NCBI RefSeq assembly: GCF_009208555.1 | Contig: NZ_WFLI01000011.1 | Location: forward strand, 111,362-175,361 | Direction: 5' to 3' | Source of the DNA: Janthinobacterium violaceinigrum | GTDB taxonomy: Bacteria > Pseudomonadota > Gammaproteobacteria > Burkholderiales > Burkholderiaceae_D | Length of the DNA: 64,000 nucleotides | The notes under the pieces: generated by a model | What the model saw: the letters and a program-made list of their open reading frames with translations, nothing else | What the model was told of the DNA's origin: nothing | Databases searched by the model: none | Shown here: piece by piece, positions 9,112-18,325 of the stretch | How the letters are laid out: each line of letters begins with the position of its first letter | Numbering within the stretch: the stretch's first letter is position 1 | Position numbers and translations under genes: made by a program

Positions 9112-9618
9112 TCAGGGCGCCTGCAGGATCTGTTCCAGCAAAACGGCCATCGGCTGGCGGATATCGAGCACGATGCCGGCCTCGTCTGCCTGCAGCGGCT
9201 GCAGGGTGCGCAGCTGGCTGTCCAGCAGGCTGGGCGGCATGAAATGGCCGGGCCGCTGCATGCGGCGTTCCAGCACCTCGCGGGGACCGTCCAGGTGGAC
9301 AAAGCGCAGGGCCGGGTCGCCATCGCGCAGCACGTCGCGGTAGGCGCGTTTCAGGGCGGAACAGGACACCACGAGGCCGCCGCCTTGCGCGCGGGCCGTG
9401 GCGATGCGCTGGCGCAGGGCAGCCAGCCAGCCGGCCCGGTCGGCATCGTCGAGCGCCATGCCGGCCGCCATCTTGGCCACGTTTTCCGGGGAGTGCACGT
9501 CGTCGCCCTCCACGTAGGGCACGCCCAGCGCGGCGGCCAGCAGGGTGCCGACGGCGCTCTTGCCGCAGCCGGACACGCCCATCACGACCCAGCGCACGGC
9601 GGGCGCGCCCACGCTCAT
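9112..9618 (-). CDS. gntK: Gluconokinase (thermoresistant GntK type)
   Basis: Phosphorylates gluconate to 6-phosphogluconate, feeding the Entner-Doudoroff or pentose phosphate route. The 168-aa length is typical. The P-loop GVSGCGKS is at residues 14-21, followed by the family motifs EGDDVHSPENVAKM and SCSALKRAYRDVLR, then the HFMPPSLLDSQ lid segment. It is the last gene of a four-gene operon: its ATG overlaps the yfiB stop (ATGA at 9615-9618). Linking a sugar kinase to a c-di-GMP signalling operon is unusual; no gluconate transporter or GntR is nearby. Confidence 0.9.
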   Translation of the reverse strand: MSVGAPAVRWVVMGVSGCGKSAVGTLLAAALGVPYVEGDDVHSPENVAKMAAGMALDDADRAGWLAALRQRIATARAQGGGLVVSCSALKRAYRDVLRDGDPALRFVHLDGPREVLERRMQRPGHFMPPSLLDSQLRTLQPLQADEAGIVLDIRQPMAVLLEQILQAP

Positions 9619-10118
9619 GGCGCCGAGACGATGACGGTGACGCGGCGGTTTTCCGCCTTGCCCGTCTTGCTGGCGTTCGAGGCCACGGGCTTGCTCATGC
9701 CCAGGCCCTTGACGATGATGTTGTCGCGTGGAATGCCCGAGGCGCTCATGGCGTCGGCCACCACGTTGGCGCGCGCCAGCGACAGCTTGTTGTTGTACGC
9801 TTCCGTGCCTTCGTTATCCGTATGGCCTTCCACGCGCATGTGGGTAATGCCCACTTTCAGCAGGGCCGCGCTGATTTTCTGGATGGCGGTGCGGCTGGGC
9901 GGCGTCAGCTTGGCCGCGTCGAATTCAAACAGCAGCTTGTCGGTAAAGCTCAGTTCCCAGCCTTCGTCCGTCTGGTTGAAGCCCTGTTCCTTCAAGGTGG
10001 CGACTTGCTCGGCGTTGAACAGCGGTTTTTTCTCGGGCGTGCTCTGGCAGGCGGCCAGCAGGCCCAGCATGAACAGACCGAGGAAGCCGAGGCGTAATTG
10101 CTTGTAGAGGAATTGCAT
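9615..10118 (-). CDS. yfiB: YfiB-like OmpA-domain outer-membrane lipoprotein
   Basis: Peptidoglycan-associated lipoprotein, 167 aa. The lipobox LAAC places the lipidated Cys at residue 24. From about residue 55 the OmpA/Pal-type domain runs with LLFEFDAAKL, the peptidoglycan-binding GHTDNEGTEAYNNKLSLARA and ENRRVTV. In the Pseudomonas YfiBNR system the outer-membrane lipoprotein sequesters YfiR in response to envelope stress, releasing the diguanylate cyclase YfiN. Position directly downstream of yfiN and yfiR homologues supports that role. AAGGAG lies upstream of the ATG at 10118; an 18-bp gap separates it from yfiN. Confidence 0.84.
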   Translation of the reverse strand: MQFLYKQLRLGFLGLFMLGLLAACQSTPEKKPLFNAEQVATLKEQGFNQTDEGWELSFTDKLLFEFDAAKLTPPSRTAIQKISAALLKVGITHMRVEGHTDNEGTEAYNNKLSLARANVVADAMSASGIPRDNIIVKGLGMSKPVASNASKTGKAENRRVTVIVSAP

Positions 10119-10136
10119 GGTGTTGCTCCTTGGGGG

Positions 10137-11408
10137 TCAGGGGTGAGTGTGGGGTTGCGGCAGGCGCGCCACCTGGCGCGTGCCGCGCTGCGCCTGCTTG
10201 GCGCGGTACATGGCTTCGTCCGCCGCGCCCACCAGCGAGGCGGCGTCGACGGCGTGATCGGGGAAGACGGCCACGCCGATCGTGAGCGAGCTGACGATGC
10301 TGTTGCCGGTAGGCAGTTCAATGGCTTGCGCCATGGCGGCGATGATGTTGTCGGCGATGTGCATGGCGTCGCTGCTGTTGCGCAGCGGCTTGAGCAGGAT
10401 GGCGAATTCGTCGCCGCCCAGGCGCGCCACCAGGTCGCCTTCGCGCAATTGCTGCTTGATGCGCGCCGCGATCGTCACCAGCACGCGGTCGCCCGAGGCA
10501 TGGCCGAAGGTATCGTTGATGTACTTGAAGCGGTCGCTGTCGAGGAACAGCACGGCCACCTTGCCATTGCCGATGCGCGCTTCGAGGATGGCGCGCTCCA
10601 GCTCTGCTTCCATGAAGGCGCGGTTCGACAAGCCCGTCAGGCTGTCGTGGTTGGCGCGGTGCGACAGCGAGGCGTTTTCCTTCTGCAGATGGCTTTGCCA
10701 CGCTTCCAGTTCGTCGAGCAGGGCGTTGAAGTCGTCATTGAGCTGGTTCAGTTCGGCGATATTGGCCGGCGGCACGCGCAATTCGAACGAGCGGTCGCGC
10801 CGCACGCGGTGGGCCGTTTCCGCCAGGTGGCGCAGGGGCGAGGTGATTTCCGTTTCCATGCGGCGCGACAGGCGCACGGCCACGGCTAGGCTCAGCAGCA
10901 GGCAAGCCAGCAGGCAGGTCAGCCCGCTGAGCAGGAAGGGCAGCAGGCTGCGGCTGTGCGGCACCAGCTTGATGCTGCCGATGACCTGTTCGTCGTGGGC
11001 AATGGGGAAGGTCAGCGACTCGGGCAGCATCCAGCCCGTCAGCGCGCGTTCGATGTAGTAGCGGGTGCCGTGTTCGCCCCGCTCCCAGCGGGCCAGCACC
11101 TTGCCGGCCTTGTCGCTGACCTGCGCCCGGTCGATGTCTTCATTGACGCCGATCAGGGCCAGCGCTTCGCGGGCGGCCTGGGAGTCGCCAAAGACGACGG
11201 CCGCTTCCACCGTGTAGCTCATCGAACGGGCCACCAGGCGCAGGTTCTGGTCCGAATACACGCGCAGGGCCAGCAGCGCCACGGCCGTCAGGGTCAGGCC
11301 GGCCGCCAGCACGGCGATCAGCGATACGCTCAGGTGGGCGCGCCGCAGCACGCTGTCGAGCGTGGGGCGGGGCTTGCGCGCCAGCTGGCGGGGCAGGCTG
11401 GCGCTCAT
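10137..11408 (-). CDS. yfiN: YfiN/TpbB-like membrane diguanylate cyclase
   Basis: Synthesises c-di-GMP. The 423-aa protein has a transmembrane helix at about 25-50, a periplasmic sensor (CHASE8-like) to about 150, a second helix, a HAMP linker (RHLAETAHRVRRD) and a C-terminal GGDEF domain with intact RLGGDEF near residue 331. Substrate-site context FLDSDRFKYINDTFGH is also complete, so it should be active. In the family the periplasmic YfiR protein holds the sensor domain in the off state. Its ATG overlaps the yfiR stop (11405-11408). Gene order yfiR-yfiN-yfiB is the canonical one. Confidence 0.88.
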   Translation of the reverse strand: MSASLPRQLARKPRPTLDSVLRRAHLSVSLIAVLAAGLTLTAVALLALRVYSDQNLRLVARSMSYTVEAAVVFGDSQAAREALALIGVNEDIDRAQVSDKAGKVLARWERGEHGTRYYIERALTGWMLPESLTFPIAHDEQVIGSIKLVPHSRSLLPFLLSGLTCLLACLLLSLAVAVRLSRRMETEITSPLRHLAETAHRVRRDRSFELRVPPANIAELNQLNDDFNALLDELEAWQSHLQKENASLSHRANHDSLTGLSNRAFMEAELERAILEARIGNGKVAVLFLDSDRFKYINDTFGHASGDRVLVTIAARIKQQLREGDLVARLGGDEFAILLKPLRNSSDAMHIADNIIAAMAQAIELPTGNSIVSSLTIGVAVFPDHAVDAASLVGAADEAMYRAKQAQRGTRQVARLPQPHTHP

Positions 11409-12037
11409 GGCGGCGGTCCCTTGCGACGTGCAATTTGCAAGGCGTTCGGATGCACGCGCAGGCCGCTGCGGGCGATGGCGTCGAGGTTGACGTCAAAGCC
11501 GATCTGCGCCTCGGACAGGCGCAGGCAGAACATGGTGCCCACGGTGCAGGACGTGCCCGGTTCGGCAACCGATAAAATCGGCTTGCCGATGACTTGCGCC
11601 AGCAGGTGCTCGCGTTCGCCCTCGGGCAGGCTGCCCAGGTAGACGACGTCGCATTCGCCGGCCGCGGCCGTTGCCGCCGGGATCTTCACGCGGATGCGCT
11701 GGCCCAGGCTGGACGCGGGCGTATCGACGATGGCCGCCCCGTAGCGGGGCGTGCCGAGCATGCAGACGCGCACTTCGGGGCGCGCCACGGGCCAGCGCAC
11801 ATAGCTGATGATGCCGAACAGGACCTGGGCCACCTCGGCCGGCCGCCGGGCGTCGGCCGCCGCGCCCGCCTGCGCCCCTGCCTGCGCCCATGCGGCGGCC
11901 GGCGCCAGTGCCGTACCGGCGAGCAGCGCGGCCAGCAGCACAGGGGCGAGCAGGACTGGCAGCGCGGTGCGCTGCCGGTGGCGGGGGGAGGAGGGCACGG
12001 CGTCGGGTGTCTTTATTCGGGTCGGGTGGCTAGTCAA
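11405..12037 (-). CDS. yfiR: YfiR-family periplasmic repressor of YfiN
   Basis: Periplasmic protein of 210 aa with an unusually long cytoplasmic lead (about 25 residues) before a signal peptide ending near AAAWAQA. The mature part carries the YfiR/DUF4154 pattern VLFGIISYVRWP, VCMLGTPRYG, CDVVYLGSL and a late SEAQIGFDVNLDA. Known family members bind the YfiN sensor domain and are released under redox or envelope stress; cysteines are present in CDVVY, SCTVGTMFC. I chose a TTG start at 12037 because GAAGAG lies 7 bases upstream; a GTG at 11998 is the main alternative. Confidence 0.82.
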   Translation of the reverse strand: MTSHPTRIKTPDAVPSSPRHRQRTALPVLLAPVLLAALLAGTALAPAAAWAQAGAQAGAAADARRPAEVAQVLFGIISYVRWPVARPEVRVCMLGTPRYGAAIVDTPASSLGQRIRVKIPAATAAAGECDVVYLGSLPEGEREHLLAQVIGKPILSVAEPGTSCTVGTMFCLRLSEAQIGFDVNLDAIARSGLRVHPNALQIARRKGPPP

Positions 12038-12113
12038 ATTGTTACTCTTCAGTACAGACTCTACGGAAGTCCATGCTGAAAGTAAATCACGGCGCTACGC
12101 CATACAACCTTGC

Positions 12114-12119
12114 ATTATA
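12114..12119 (-). promoter_or_regulatory. Candidate -10 element of the yfiR operon promoter
   Basis: On the minus strand this is a perfect TATAAT, in an AT-rich 60-bp patch within otherwise GC-rich DNA, about 77 bp upstream of the yfiR start. A matching -35 is poor, so the promoter may need an activator or another sigma factor. It is the best promoter candidate for yfiR-yfiN-yfiB-gntK. Confidence 0.4.
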
Positions 12120-12194
12120 AACACGAATGTTAAAACTTGCATTCCTTACCATGAGAATTACTTATCAACACTGCCGCGGCGGGCCAGAGTGTTG

Positions 12195-13847
12195 CTATTC
12201 TTCCAGTGTCGCCTCCAGCAAATCGATTTCGCGCAGCAGGCGCAAATGGATGGTGTCGTCCAGTTCGCCCGAGATGCGGCGGCGGAACAGTTCATCGCGC
12301 TCCGCATTGAGCGCTTCCAGGCGCAGCGCCCGCTCGGTGCGGGCCAGTTCCTGCAGCCGCATCGCCTCGTCGTTGCTGCTTTCGCCATACGCGAGGCGGC
12401 GCCGGTAGGCTTCGATCAGGCGGTTGGCCGCCTCGGTGACGACTTGCTGCTTGTCATTCTTGTCGATGCCCTCGCAGACTTTTTCCAGCCGCGCGATGGC
12501 CGCCTCGGCCGCAGAGGCGCGGGCATTGCGCTCTTCCGTCGAGCGGCGCGCGGGCGGCGAGAACACCAGGCCCTTGGTCAGCAGGGGCAGGGTGACGCTG
12601 GCCAGTATCAGCGACAGCAGAATCACGCCCATGGCCAGGAAGATGACGAGGTCGCGCGCGGGGAAACGATTGCCGTCAGGCAAAAACAAGGGCAGGGTCA
12701 GGATGCCGGCCAGGGTCAGCGCGCCGCGCACGCCCGCAAACGAGGCCACCAGCAGCAACCGCAGGCTGGGGCGCGCCAGCAGGGCCGCATCCTTCGGTTC
12801 GCCCGCCATTTTCTTGTGGTGCTTGAACAGGGTGAGCTTCATGGAGATGAAGACCCAGATGAAGCGCATGAAGGTCAGGCCCACCGTGATGGCGACGACG
12901 AACAGGGGCAGTTTCCAGGCGCTGCCGGCGCCCACTTCCATCGAGGCGGCGGGCAAGCCGGCAACGGTGGCGGGCAGCTGCGCGCCCAGCATGACGAAGA
13001 TCACGCCGTTCAGGACCAGTTGCACGGTATCCCAGACGGCCTTGCGCTGGGTGCGCGTGGCGGCCAGCGGCCGGCCGATCAGGTCGGCGTAATGCATGGA
13101 CACGCCCGCCGTGGCGGCGGCCAGGATGCCCGAGCCGTGGATTTGCTCGGCGCCCAGGTAGGCGGCAAACGGAATCAGGATGCTGATCAGGATCTGCAGG
13201 CCCGGCTCTTCGCCGACCTTGCTCACCAGCCATTTATTCGCCAGGCCCACGCCCCACGAGATGGCCAGGCCGATGACGATGCCGCCGCCCGCTTCCTGCA
13301 GGAAACTCAGCGAGGCGGCGCCGATGGAAAAGCCGCCCGTCATCATGGCGCCCACGGCAAACGTGAAGCAGACGAGGCCCGAAGCGTCGTTGAGCAGCGA
13401 TTCGCCTTCGAGGATGTGCATCAGGCGCGGCGGGATCGGGTTGCCGGCCGCAATCGCCGACACGGCCACGGGGTCCGTGGGCGACAGGATGGCGCCCAGC
13501 GCGAAGGCGACGGCCAGCGGCACGCTGGGAATCAGCCAGTCGATGAAGAAACCCATGCCCAGCACGGTAAACAGCACGAGGCCGATGGCCAGCATCAGGA
13601 TCGAGCGCGCATCGGAAAAGAAGGCGCCCTTGGGAATGCGCCAGCCATCGAGAAACAGCAGCGGCGGAATGAAGAGCAGGAAGAAGATGTCGGGATCGAG
13701 CGGCACTTGCACGCCAAACACGGCCAACCCCGTGCCGCCGGCGATCTGGATCAGGGGCAGCGGCAGCTTGACCCAGCGCGAGCGGGCGATGAAGCCGCAC
13801 AGGACGACGGTCAGGACGAGGATGAGGATAATGGTAACGGTATGCAT
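12195..13847 (-). CDS. CPA1-family Na+/H+ antiporter
   Basis: Inner-membrane cation/proton antiporter, 550 aa, with about 12 hydrophobic segments. The CPA1 hallmarks are visible: LLFIPPLLFLDGW in TM3-4, ALGAILSPTDPVAV, the ion-site GESLLNDASGLV (Asn-Asp pair) and FAGVRGALTLAG. It resembles YjcE/NhaP proteins. The last 120 residues are a charged, soluble, coiled-coil-like tail (LEKVCEGIDKNDKQQ to the end) that may be regulatory. Start ATG at 13847; the upstream gap is shared with the divergent cytochrome c operon. Confidence 0.87.
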   Translation of the reverse strand: MHTVTIILILVLTVVLCGFIARSRWVKLPLPLIQIAGGTGLAVFGVQVPLDPDIFFLLFIPPLLFLDGWRIPKGAFFSDARSILMLAIGLVLFTVLGMGFFIDWLIPSVPLAVAFALGAILSPTDPVAVSAIAAGNPIPPRLMHILEGESLLNDASGLVCFTFAVGAMMTGGFSIGAASLSFLQEAGGGIVIGLAISWGVGLANKWLVSKVGEEPGLQILISILIPFAAYLGAEQIHGSGILAAATAGVSMHYADLIGRPLAATRTQRKAVWDTVQLVLNGVIFVMLGAQLPATVAGLPAASMEVGAGSAWKLPLFVVAITVGLTFMRFIWVFISMKLTLFKHHKKMAGEPKDAALLARPSLRLLLVASFAGVRGALTLAGILTLPLFLPDGNRFPARDLVIFLAMGVILLSLILASVTLPLLTKGLVFSPPARRSTEERNARASAAEAAIARLEKVCEGIDKNDKQQVVTEAANRLIEAYRRRLAYGESSNDEAMRLQELARTERALRLEALNAERDELFRRRISGELDDTIHLRLLREIDLLEATLEE

Positions 13848-13934
13848 GAAGAGAGCGGCGGCGTGCTGAAACGCTGATTATAAGGCGCAGCCCGTTCGCG
13901 GCGTTGCCTGCGTGTCATTGCGTACATACAACAA

Positions 13935-13964
13935 GTCACAATCGCGGTAAGATTGTCACAATCT
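13935..13964. promoter_or_regulatory. Repeated GTCACAATC with embedded 15-bp palindrome
   Basis: GTCACAATC occurs at 13935-13943 and again exactly 20 bp later at 13955-13963. The second copy is part of a perfect odd palindrome AGATTGT-C-ACAATCT (13950-13964). Two copies on nearly the same helical face in the divergent gap between the antiporter and the cytochrome-molybdoenzyme operon look like a dimeric regulator site. The cognate regulator is not identifiable. Confidence 0.4.
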
Positions 13965-14025
13965 GCGCTACCGCCGCCGTCCGTGCGCGGCAGGCGCGTG
14001 CCCAGCCTTTTACCGGACTCCTGCT

Positions 14026-15348
14026 TTGCTCAAGAAAATCTTCACCGGCCTGCTGCTGTTGCTGGCACTGCTCATCGTGGCGGCGCTGGCTGCCTACCTG
14101 TATTACTGGCGTCCCGCGCTGGCACCCGTCAACCCGCCTGCCGCCACGGCATTCTCCCCGCAAGTGGTGGAGCGGGGGCGCATCCTGGCCGGCATGGGCA
14201 ATTGCGCCGCCTGCCATACGGCCACGGGCGGCGCCGACTACGCGGGCGGCCACGGCCTGGCCACGCCGTTCGGCACGATCTATGCAACGAATATCACGCC
14301 CGACGCGCAAACGGGCATCGGCCGCTGGTCGCTGGCCGCGTTCCAGCGGGCCATGCGCGAAGGTGTGGGCCGCGATGGCGCCCACCTGTATCCCGTCTTT
14401 CCGTACACCCATTTCAATCTCGTCTCGGAGACGGACCTGACGGCCCTGTACGCATATTTCATGACGCGCCCGCCCGTGTATGCGGTTGCGCCCGCCAATA
14501 CCGTGCCGTTTCCCTTGAATCTGCGTCCCTTGCAGGCGGGCTGGAAGTTGCTGTTCTTCAAGCCAGCGACATTCCAGCTTGATCCTGCGCAAGGCCTGGA
14601 CTGGAACCGGGGCCGCTATCTGGCCGAAGGCCTGGCCCATTGCGCCGCCTGCCACACGCCGCGCAATGCGCTGGGCGCCGAGATCGCCGCTTCGTCCTAC
14701 CTGGGCGCGTCCATCGATCGCTGGTATGCGCCGGCCTTGACCAGCGCCAACACGGCACCGCTGCCATGGACGCAGGATGAGCTGTATGCCTTCCTGCGCA
14801 CGGGGGCGACGGCCCTGCACGGCGTGGCGGCCGGGCCCATGTCGGCCGTCGTGCACGAAGGCATGGGCGCGTCGCCCGATAGCGATATCCGCGCGCTGTC
14901 CGTGTATTTTGCCGGCGTTGCCGGCGCTGCCGGGCGCAAGGTGGATATCGACGCCGTGATCGAGGCGGGCATCGCCCGTTCGCAGCGGGTCAGCCTCGTC
15001 GACAACGACCGCGGCGCCAGCCTGTACGTGGCCGCCTGCGCGTCGTGCCATTCGAACAGCGACGGCCGGCCCGTGGCCCTGCGTCCGGAACTGAGCCTGA
15101 ACAGCGCCGTCAGCGCACCCGATCCCGCCAACCTGATCCAGGTGATATTGCACGGCATCAGCAAGGACGCGGCCATGCCCGGCGTGCTGATGCCCGGTTT
15201 TGCCGCCTCGCTGACGGACAACGACGTGGCCCAGCTGGCCGCCTATCTGCGCCGCAGCCGCAGCCACCAGCCCGCCTGGACGAACCTGGAAGGGGCCGTG
15301 GCGCGCGCGCGTGCCGCCGTCCGTGCGGCACCTGGTGCCGCCAAGTAA
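14026..15348 (+). CDS. Tri-haem membrane-anchored cytochrome c (dehydrogenase electron-acceptor subunit)
   Basis: Periplasmic cytochrome of 440 aa, anchored by an uncleaved N-terminal helix (residues about 6-27). Three covalent haem motifs are present: CAACH at C60, CAACH at C206 and CASCH at C338. This three-haem layout is that of the cytochrome subunits of acetic-acid-bacteria alcohol/aldehyde dehydrogenases, which pass electrons to ubiquinone or an oxidase. It starts with TTG at 14026, since the anchor begins right there; the upstream ribosome site is weak. Only 15 bp separate it from the 2Fe-2S subunit, so it should accept electrons from that molybdenum dehydrogenase. Confidence 0.88.
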   Translation: MLKKIFTGLLLLLALLIVAALAAYLYYWRPALAPVNPPAATAFSPQVVERGRILAGMGNCAACHTATGGADYAGGHGLATPFGTIYATNITPDAQTGIGRWSLAAFQRAMREGVGRDGAHLYPVFPYTHFNLVSETDLTALYAYFMTRPPVYAVAPANTVPFPLNLRPLQAGWKLLFFKPATFQLDPAQGLDWNRGRYLAEGLAHCAACHTPRNALGAEIAASSYLGASIDRWYAPALTSANTAPLPWTQDELYAFLRTGATALHGVAAGPMSAVVHEGMGASPDSDIRALSVYFAGVAGAAGRKVDIDAVIEAGIARSQRVSLVDNDRGASLYVAACASCHSNSDGRPVALRPELSLNSAVSAPDPANLIQVILHGISKDAAMPGVLMPGFAASLTDNDVAQLAAYLRRSRSHQPAWTNLEGAVARARAAVRAAPGAAK

Positions 15349-15363
15349 TTACTGAAAGACATC

Positions 15364-15831
15364 ATGCATACGATTATCGTCAATGGCCAGCCCTTCAGCA
15401 CGGAAGCGGATGCCGAAACCCCGCTGCTGTGGGTGCTGCGCGACGAAGCCCATTTGACAGGCACCAAGTTTGGCTGCGGCATCGGCATGTGCGGCGCCTG
15501 CACCGTGCATGTGGATGGCCGCGCCATGCGCTCGTGCATCACCCCCATTTCCGCCGTGACGGGCTGCGCCATTACCACCATCGAAGGCTTGTCGCCGGAC
15601 GGCACGCACGCGCTGCAGCGGGCGTGGGTCGCCACGCAGGCGCCCCAGTGCGGCTATTGCCAGTCGGGCCAGATCATGCAGGCCGCGACCTTGCTGCGCG
15701 ACTATCCGCAGCCGACGGATGCGAATATCGATGCCGTCATGAGCGGCAACCTGTGCCGCTGCATGGCGTATGTGCGCATTCGCAAGGCCATCAAGCTGGC
15801 GGCCGGCATGCAGGAGGCGCCTGGTGTTTAA
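15364..15831 (+). CDS. 2Fe-2S subunit of xanthine-oxidase-family dehydrogenase (IorA-like)
   Basis: Small iron-sulfur subunit, 155 aa. The plant-type cluster is bound by C38, C43, C46 ([10 protein letters not shown]) and C58 (RSCITP); the second cluster by CGYCQSGQ and NLCRCM near the C-terminus. It carries electrons from the molybdopterin subunit to the cytochrome. No signal peptide, so it is probably co-exported with its Tat-signal partner. The middle of the cytochrome/2Fe-2S/molybdopterin operon; its stop overlaps the GTG start of the next gene by 8 bp. IorA of isoquinoline 1-oxidoreductase and aldehyde dehydrogenase small subunits are the nearest relatives I recognise. Confidence 0.9.
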   Translation: MHTIIVNGQPFSTEADAETPLLWVLRDEAHLTGTKFGCGIGMCGACTVHVDGRAMRSCITPISAVTGCAITTIEGLSPDGTHALQRAWVATQAPQCGYCQSGQIMQAATLLRDYPQPTDANIDAVMSGNLCRCMAYVRIRKAIKLAAGMQEAPGV

Positions 15832-18142
15832 GTTACCGAAAGAAAATTCTGCTGCCCGTCCCAGCTCGCTGGGCCGGCGCGGTTTCCTGATCGCCGCCGC
15901 CGGCACGGGGTTTACCTTGGCTTTCCTGCGCGCCGACAGTTCCCTGGCCGACAGCAAGGTGGCGCGCGTGCCGCCTGCCAGGCTCGCCGCGCCCGTGTTC
16001 GACCCCAGTATCTGGTTCGAGATCGGCGGCGACGGCATCGTCACCGTGAATATCGCCAAGGCGGAAATGGGCCAGCACATCGGCACGGCCCTGGCGCGCA
16101 TCGTGGCCGAGGAATTGGAAGCGGACTGGAGCAAGGTGCGCCTGCATTACGTGGATACGGACCCGAAATGGGGCTTGATGGTGACGGGCGGCAGCTGGTC
16201 CGTCTGGCAGAATTTCGACCCGCTCAGCCGTGCCGGCGCGGCCGGCCGCATCGCGCTGGTCGAGGAGGGCGCGCGCCTGCTGCGCGTGCCCGTGTCCGCC
16301 TGTCACGCCAGGCTGGGCGCCGTGCATGGCCGGGGACGGTCGATCGGCTATGGCGAGATCGTGCGCCGTGGCAAGCTGGCGCGCCAGTACACACCGGAAC
16401 AATTGAAAGCCATCGTGCTGAAGACGCCGCAGCAGCGCAGCCTGATCGGCCAGAATGTGCAGGCGCTCGACATTCCCGCGAAAACGAATGGCACGGCCGT
16501 GTACGGCATCGATGCGCACGTCGAGGGCATGTTGTATGCGCGTCCGAAGATCCCGCCCACGCGCTACGGCTCAAAAGTGGTGTCCATCGATGACACGGCC
16601 GCGAAAAAGGTCAAGGGCTACCTGCGTTCGGTGGCCTTGCAGGACCCCAGCGGCACGGTGCCCGGCTGGGTCATGGTGGTGGCCGACACGTATGCGGCCG
16701 CCATGCGCGCGGCCGACCTGGTGCAGGTGAAATGGCGGGCCGGCGCGGCTGCCCACGTGTCGGAGCAGGATATCGTCAACTACGCCGCCAAGCAGCTGGC
16801 CGATGCGACGCTGGGCGCCCGCGTGGTCGACGACGACGGCGTGGAGCAGGCGTTCAAGGAGGCCAGTCTGCAACTGGAACGCCATTACACGACCAGCACC
16901 GTGCTGCATTTCCAGCTGGAACCCGTGAATGCCGTGGCGCAGGAAGTCGACGGTGTCTGGCACATCCATGCGGGCAACCAGTGGCAATCGCTGATCCTGC
17001 CCGTGCTGGCGCAGGCCCTGAAGGTGCCGGAAAGCCAGGTAGTGCTGCATACCTATCTGCTGGGCGGCGGTTTCGGGCGGCGCCTCAATGGCGATTACTG
17101 CGTGCCGGCCGCGCTGGCCGCGCAAGCCGTGGGGCGTCCCGTCAAGATGATCTGCACGCGCTCCGACGACGCCCGTTTCGATTCGCCCCGTTCGCCGTCC
17201 GTGCAGCATGTGCGCATGGCGTTCGACGACGCGGGCAAGGTGTCGGCGATGGTGCACGAGGCCAGCGCGGGCTGGCCCACGCAAGCGATGATACCGGCCT
17301 TGCTGGCCAAGGATAAGCAGGGCCATCCCTATGATCCGTTTGCCATCGCCGGCGCCGACCACTGGTACACGGTGGGCGCGCAGCGCGTGCGGGCCGTGTC
17401 GAACGACCTGGCCAACAGCAGTTTCCGTCCCGGCTGGCTGCGCTCCGTGGGGCCCGGCTGGACGAATTGGGCGGTGGAAAGTTTCATGGATGAGGCGGCG
17501 CAGGCGGCCAAGGTCGATCCGCTGGCATTCCGCTTGTCCCTGCTGCAGACGACGGGCCGCAATGCGGGCAGCGCGCCGAATGCCGTCGGCGGCGCCGCGC
17601 GCCTGGCCCACGTGCTGCAGCGGGTGGCGGACAAGGCCGGCTGGGGCACGGCCATGCCGCCCGACACGGGTCTGGGCATCGCCGCCACGTTCGGCCAGGA
17701 GCGCGACATGCCCACCTGGACGGCGTGCGTTGCCAGAGTGAAAGTGGACCGCAGCACTTGCATGGTGAAAGTCGAAAAGCTGTTCATGGTCATCGACGCG
17801 GGCAGCATCGTCGATCCCGATGGGGCGCTGGCCCAGGCGGAAGGGGGCGCCCTGTGGGGCGTGAGCATGGCCTTGCATGAAGGCACGGCTTTCCTCAATG
17901 GCGAAGTGAAGGATACCAACCTGAATACCTACACGCCCCTGCGCATGGCCGACGTGCCCGAGCTCGATATTGAATTTGTTGCCAGCACGCAAACGGCGAC
18001 GGGCATGGGCGAGCCGCCGACGACGGCCGTGGCGCCCGCCATCGGCAACGCCATCTTTGCCGCCGTGGCGTCGCGCGTGCGGCATTTGCCGATCCGCCCG
18101 GAAGCCGTGCTGAAGGGGCTGGACCGGCACGGCGCCGTCTGA
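15824..18142 (+). CDS. Molybdopterin-binding subunit of periplasmic dehydrogenase (IorB/aldehyde dehydrogenase-like)
   Basis: Catalytic subunit, 772 aa, of a xanthine-oxidase-family molybdenum hydroxylase. A twin-arginine signal ([11 protein letters not shown]18-R19) directs folded export. Family motifs include [11 protein letters not shown] near residue 415 and the C-terminal [19 protein letters not shown], which carries the catalytic glutamate. The GTG at 15824 is chosen because AGGAGG lies 6 bases upstream; longer starts would read into the 2Fe-2S gene. With the tri-haem cytochrome it should oxidise an aldehyde or N-heterocycle in the periplasm; substrate not deducible. The XdhC-type maturation gene is not in the window. 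Confidence 0.88.
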   Translation: MFKLPKENSAARPSSLGRRGFLIAAAGTGFTLAFLRADSSLADSKVARVPPARLAAPVFDPSIWFEIGGDGIVTVNIAKAEMGQHIGTALARIVAEELEADWSKVRLHYVDTDPKWGLMVTGGSWSVWQNFDPLSRAGAAGRIALVEEGARLLRVPVSACHARLGAVHGRGRSIGYGEIVRRGKLARQYTPEQLKAIVLKTPQQRSLIGQNVQALDIPAKTNGTAVYGIDAHVEGMLYARPKIPPTRYGSKVVSIDDTAAKKVKGYLRSVALQDPSGTVPGWVMVVADTYAAAMRAADLVQVKWRAGAAAHVSEQDIVNYAAKQLADATLGARVVDDDGVEQAFKEASLQLERHYTTSTVLHFQLEPVNAVAQEVDGVWHIHAGNQWQSLILPVLAQALKVPESQVVLHTYLLGGGFGRRLNGDYCVPAALAAQAVGRPVKMICTRSDDARFDSPRSPSVQHVRMAFDDAGKVSAMVHEASAGWPTQAMIPALLAKDKQGHPYDPFAIAGADHWYTVGAQRVRAVSNDLANSSFRPGWLRSVGPGWTNWAVESFMDEAAQAAKVDPLAFRLSLLQTTGRNAGSAPNAVGGAARLAHVLQRVADKAGWGTAMPPDTGLGIAATFGQERDMPTWTACVARVKVDRSTCMVKVEKLFMVIDAGSIVDPDGALAQAEGGALWGVSMALHEGTAFLNGEVKDTNLNTYTPLRMADVPELDIEFVASTQTATGMGEPPTTAVAPAIGNAIFAAVASRVRHLPIRPEAVLKGLDRHGAV

Positions 18143-18267
18143 TGCCGGCGCGCGGCAAATTTGCCGTACGCCGCGCGTGAACGGACGCAGGCTGGTACAC
18201 TGAGGCTTGCCGCTCAAGGCGCGCAGGCGGCGCCCGGTCCGGCAAAATCAGCGCGACAGCAGTGTGA

Positions 18268-18311
18268 TTTCAGCTTGAATTCAGCTTGATGTGAGCTTGA
18301 TCCCAGCTCGA
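18268..18311 (+). repeat. Four 11-bp tandem units (consensus TTCAGCTTGA core)
   Basis: Four consecutive 11-bp units: TTTCAGCTTGA, ATTCAGCTTGA, TGTGAGCTTGA and TCCCAGCTCGA, decaying from left to right. They end 14 bp before the ATG of the next gene, just ahead of its GGAGG. The 11-bp period is about one helical turn, so a cooperative binding site is conceivable; slippage duplication is the plain alternative. The rest of the 183-bp gap shows nothing recognisable. Confidence 0.6.
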
Positions 18312-18325
18312 TAGCGGAGGCAGCC

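Noticed and set aside
11808..13877. Open frame of almost 700 codons on the plus strand across the Na+/H+ antiporter gene
   Set aside because: Gln/His/Arg/Gly-rich translation typical of the antisense of GC-rich coding DNA; the minus-strand antiporter has full family motifs.
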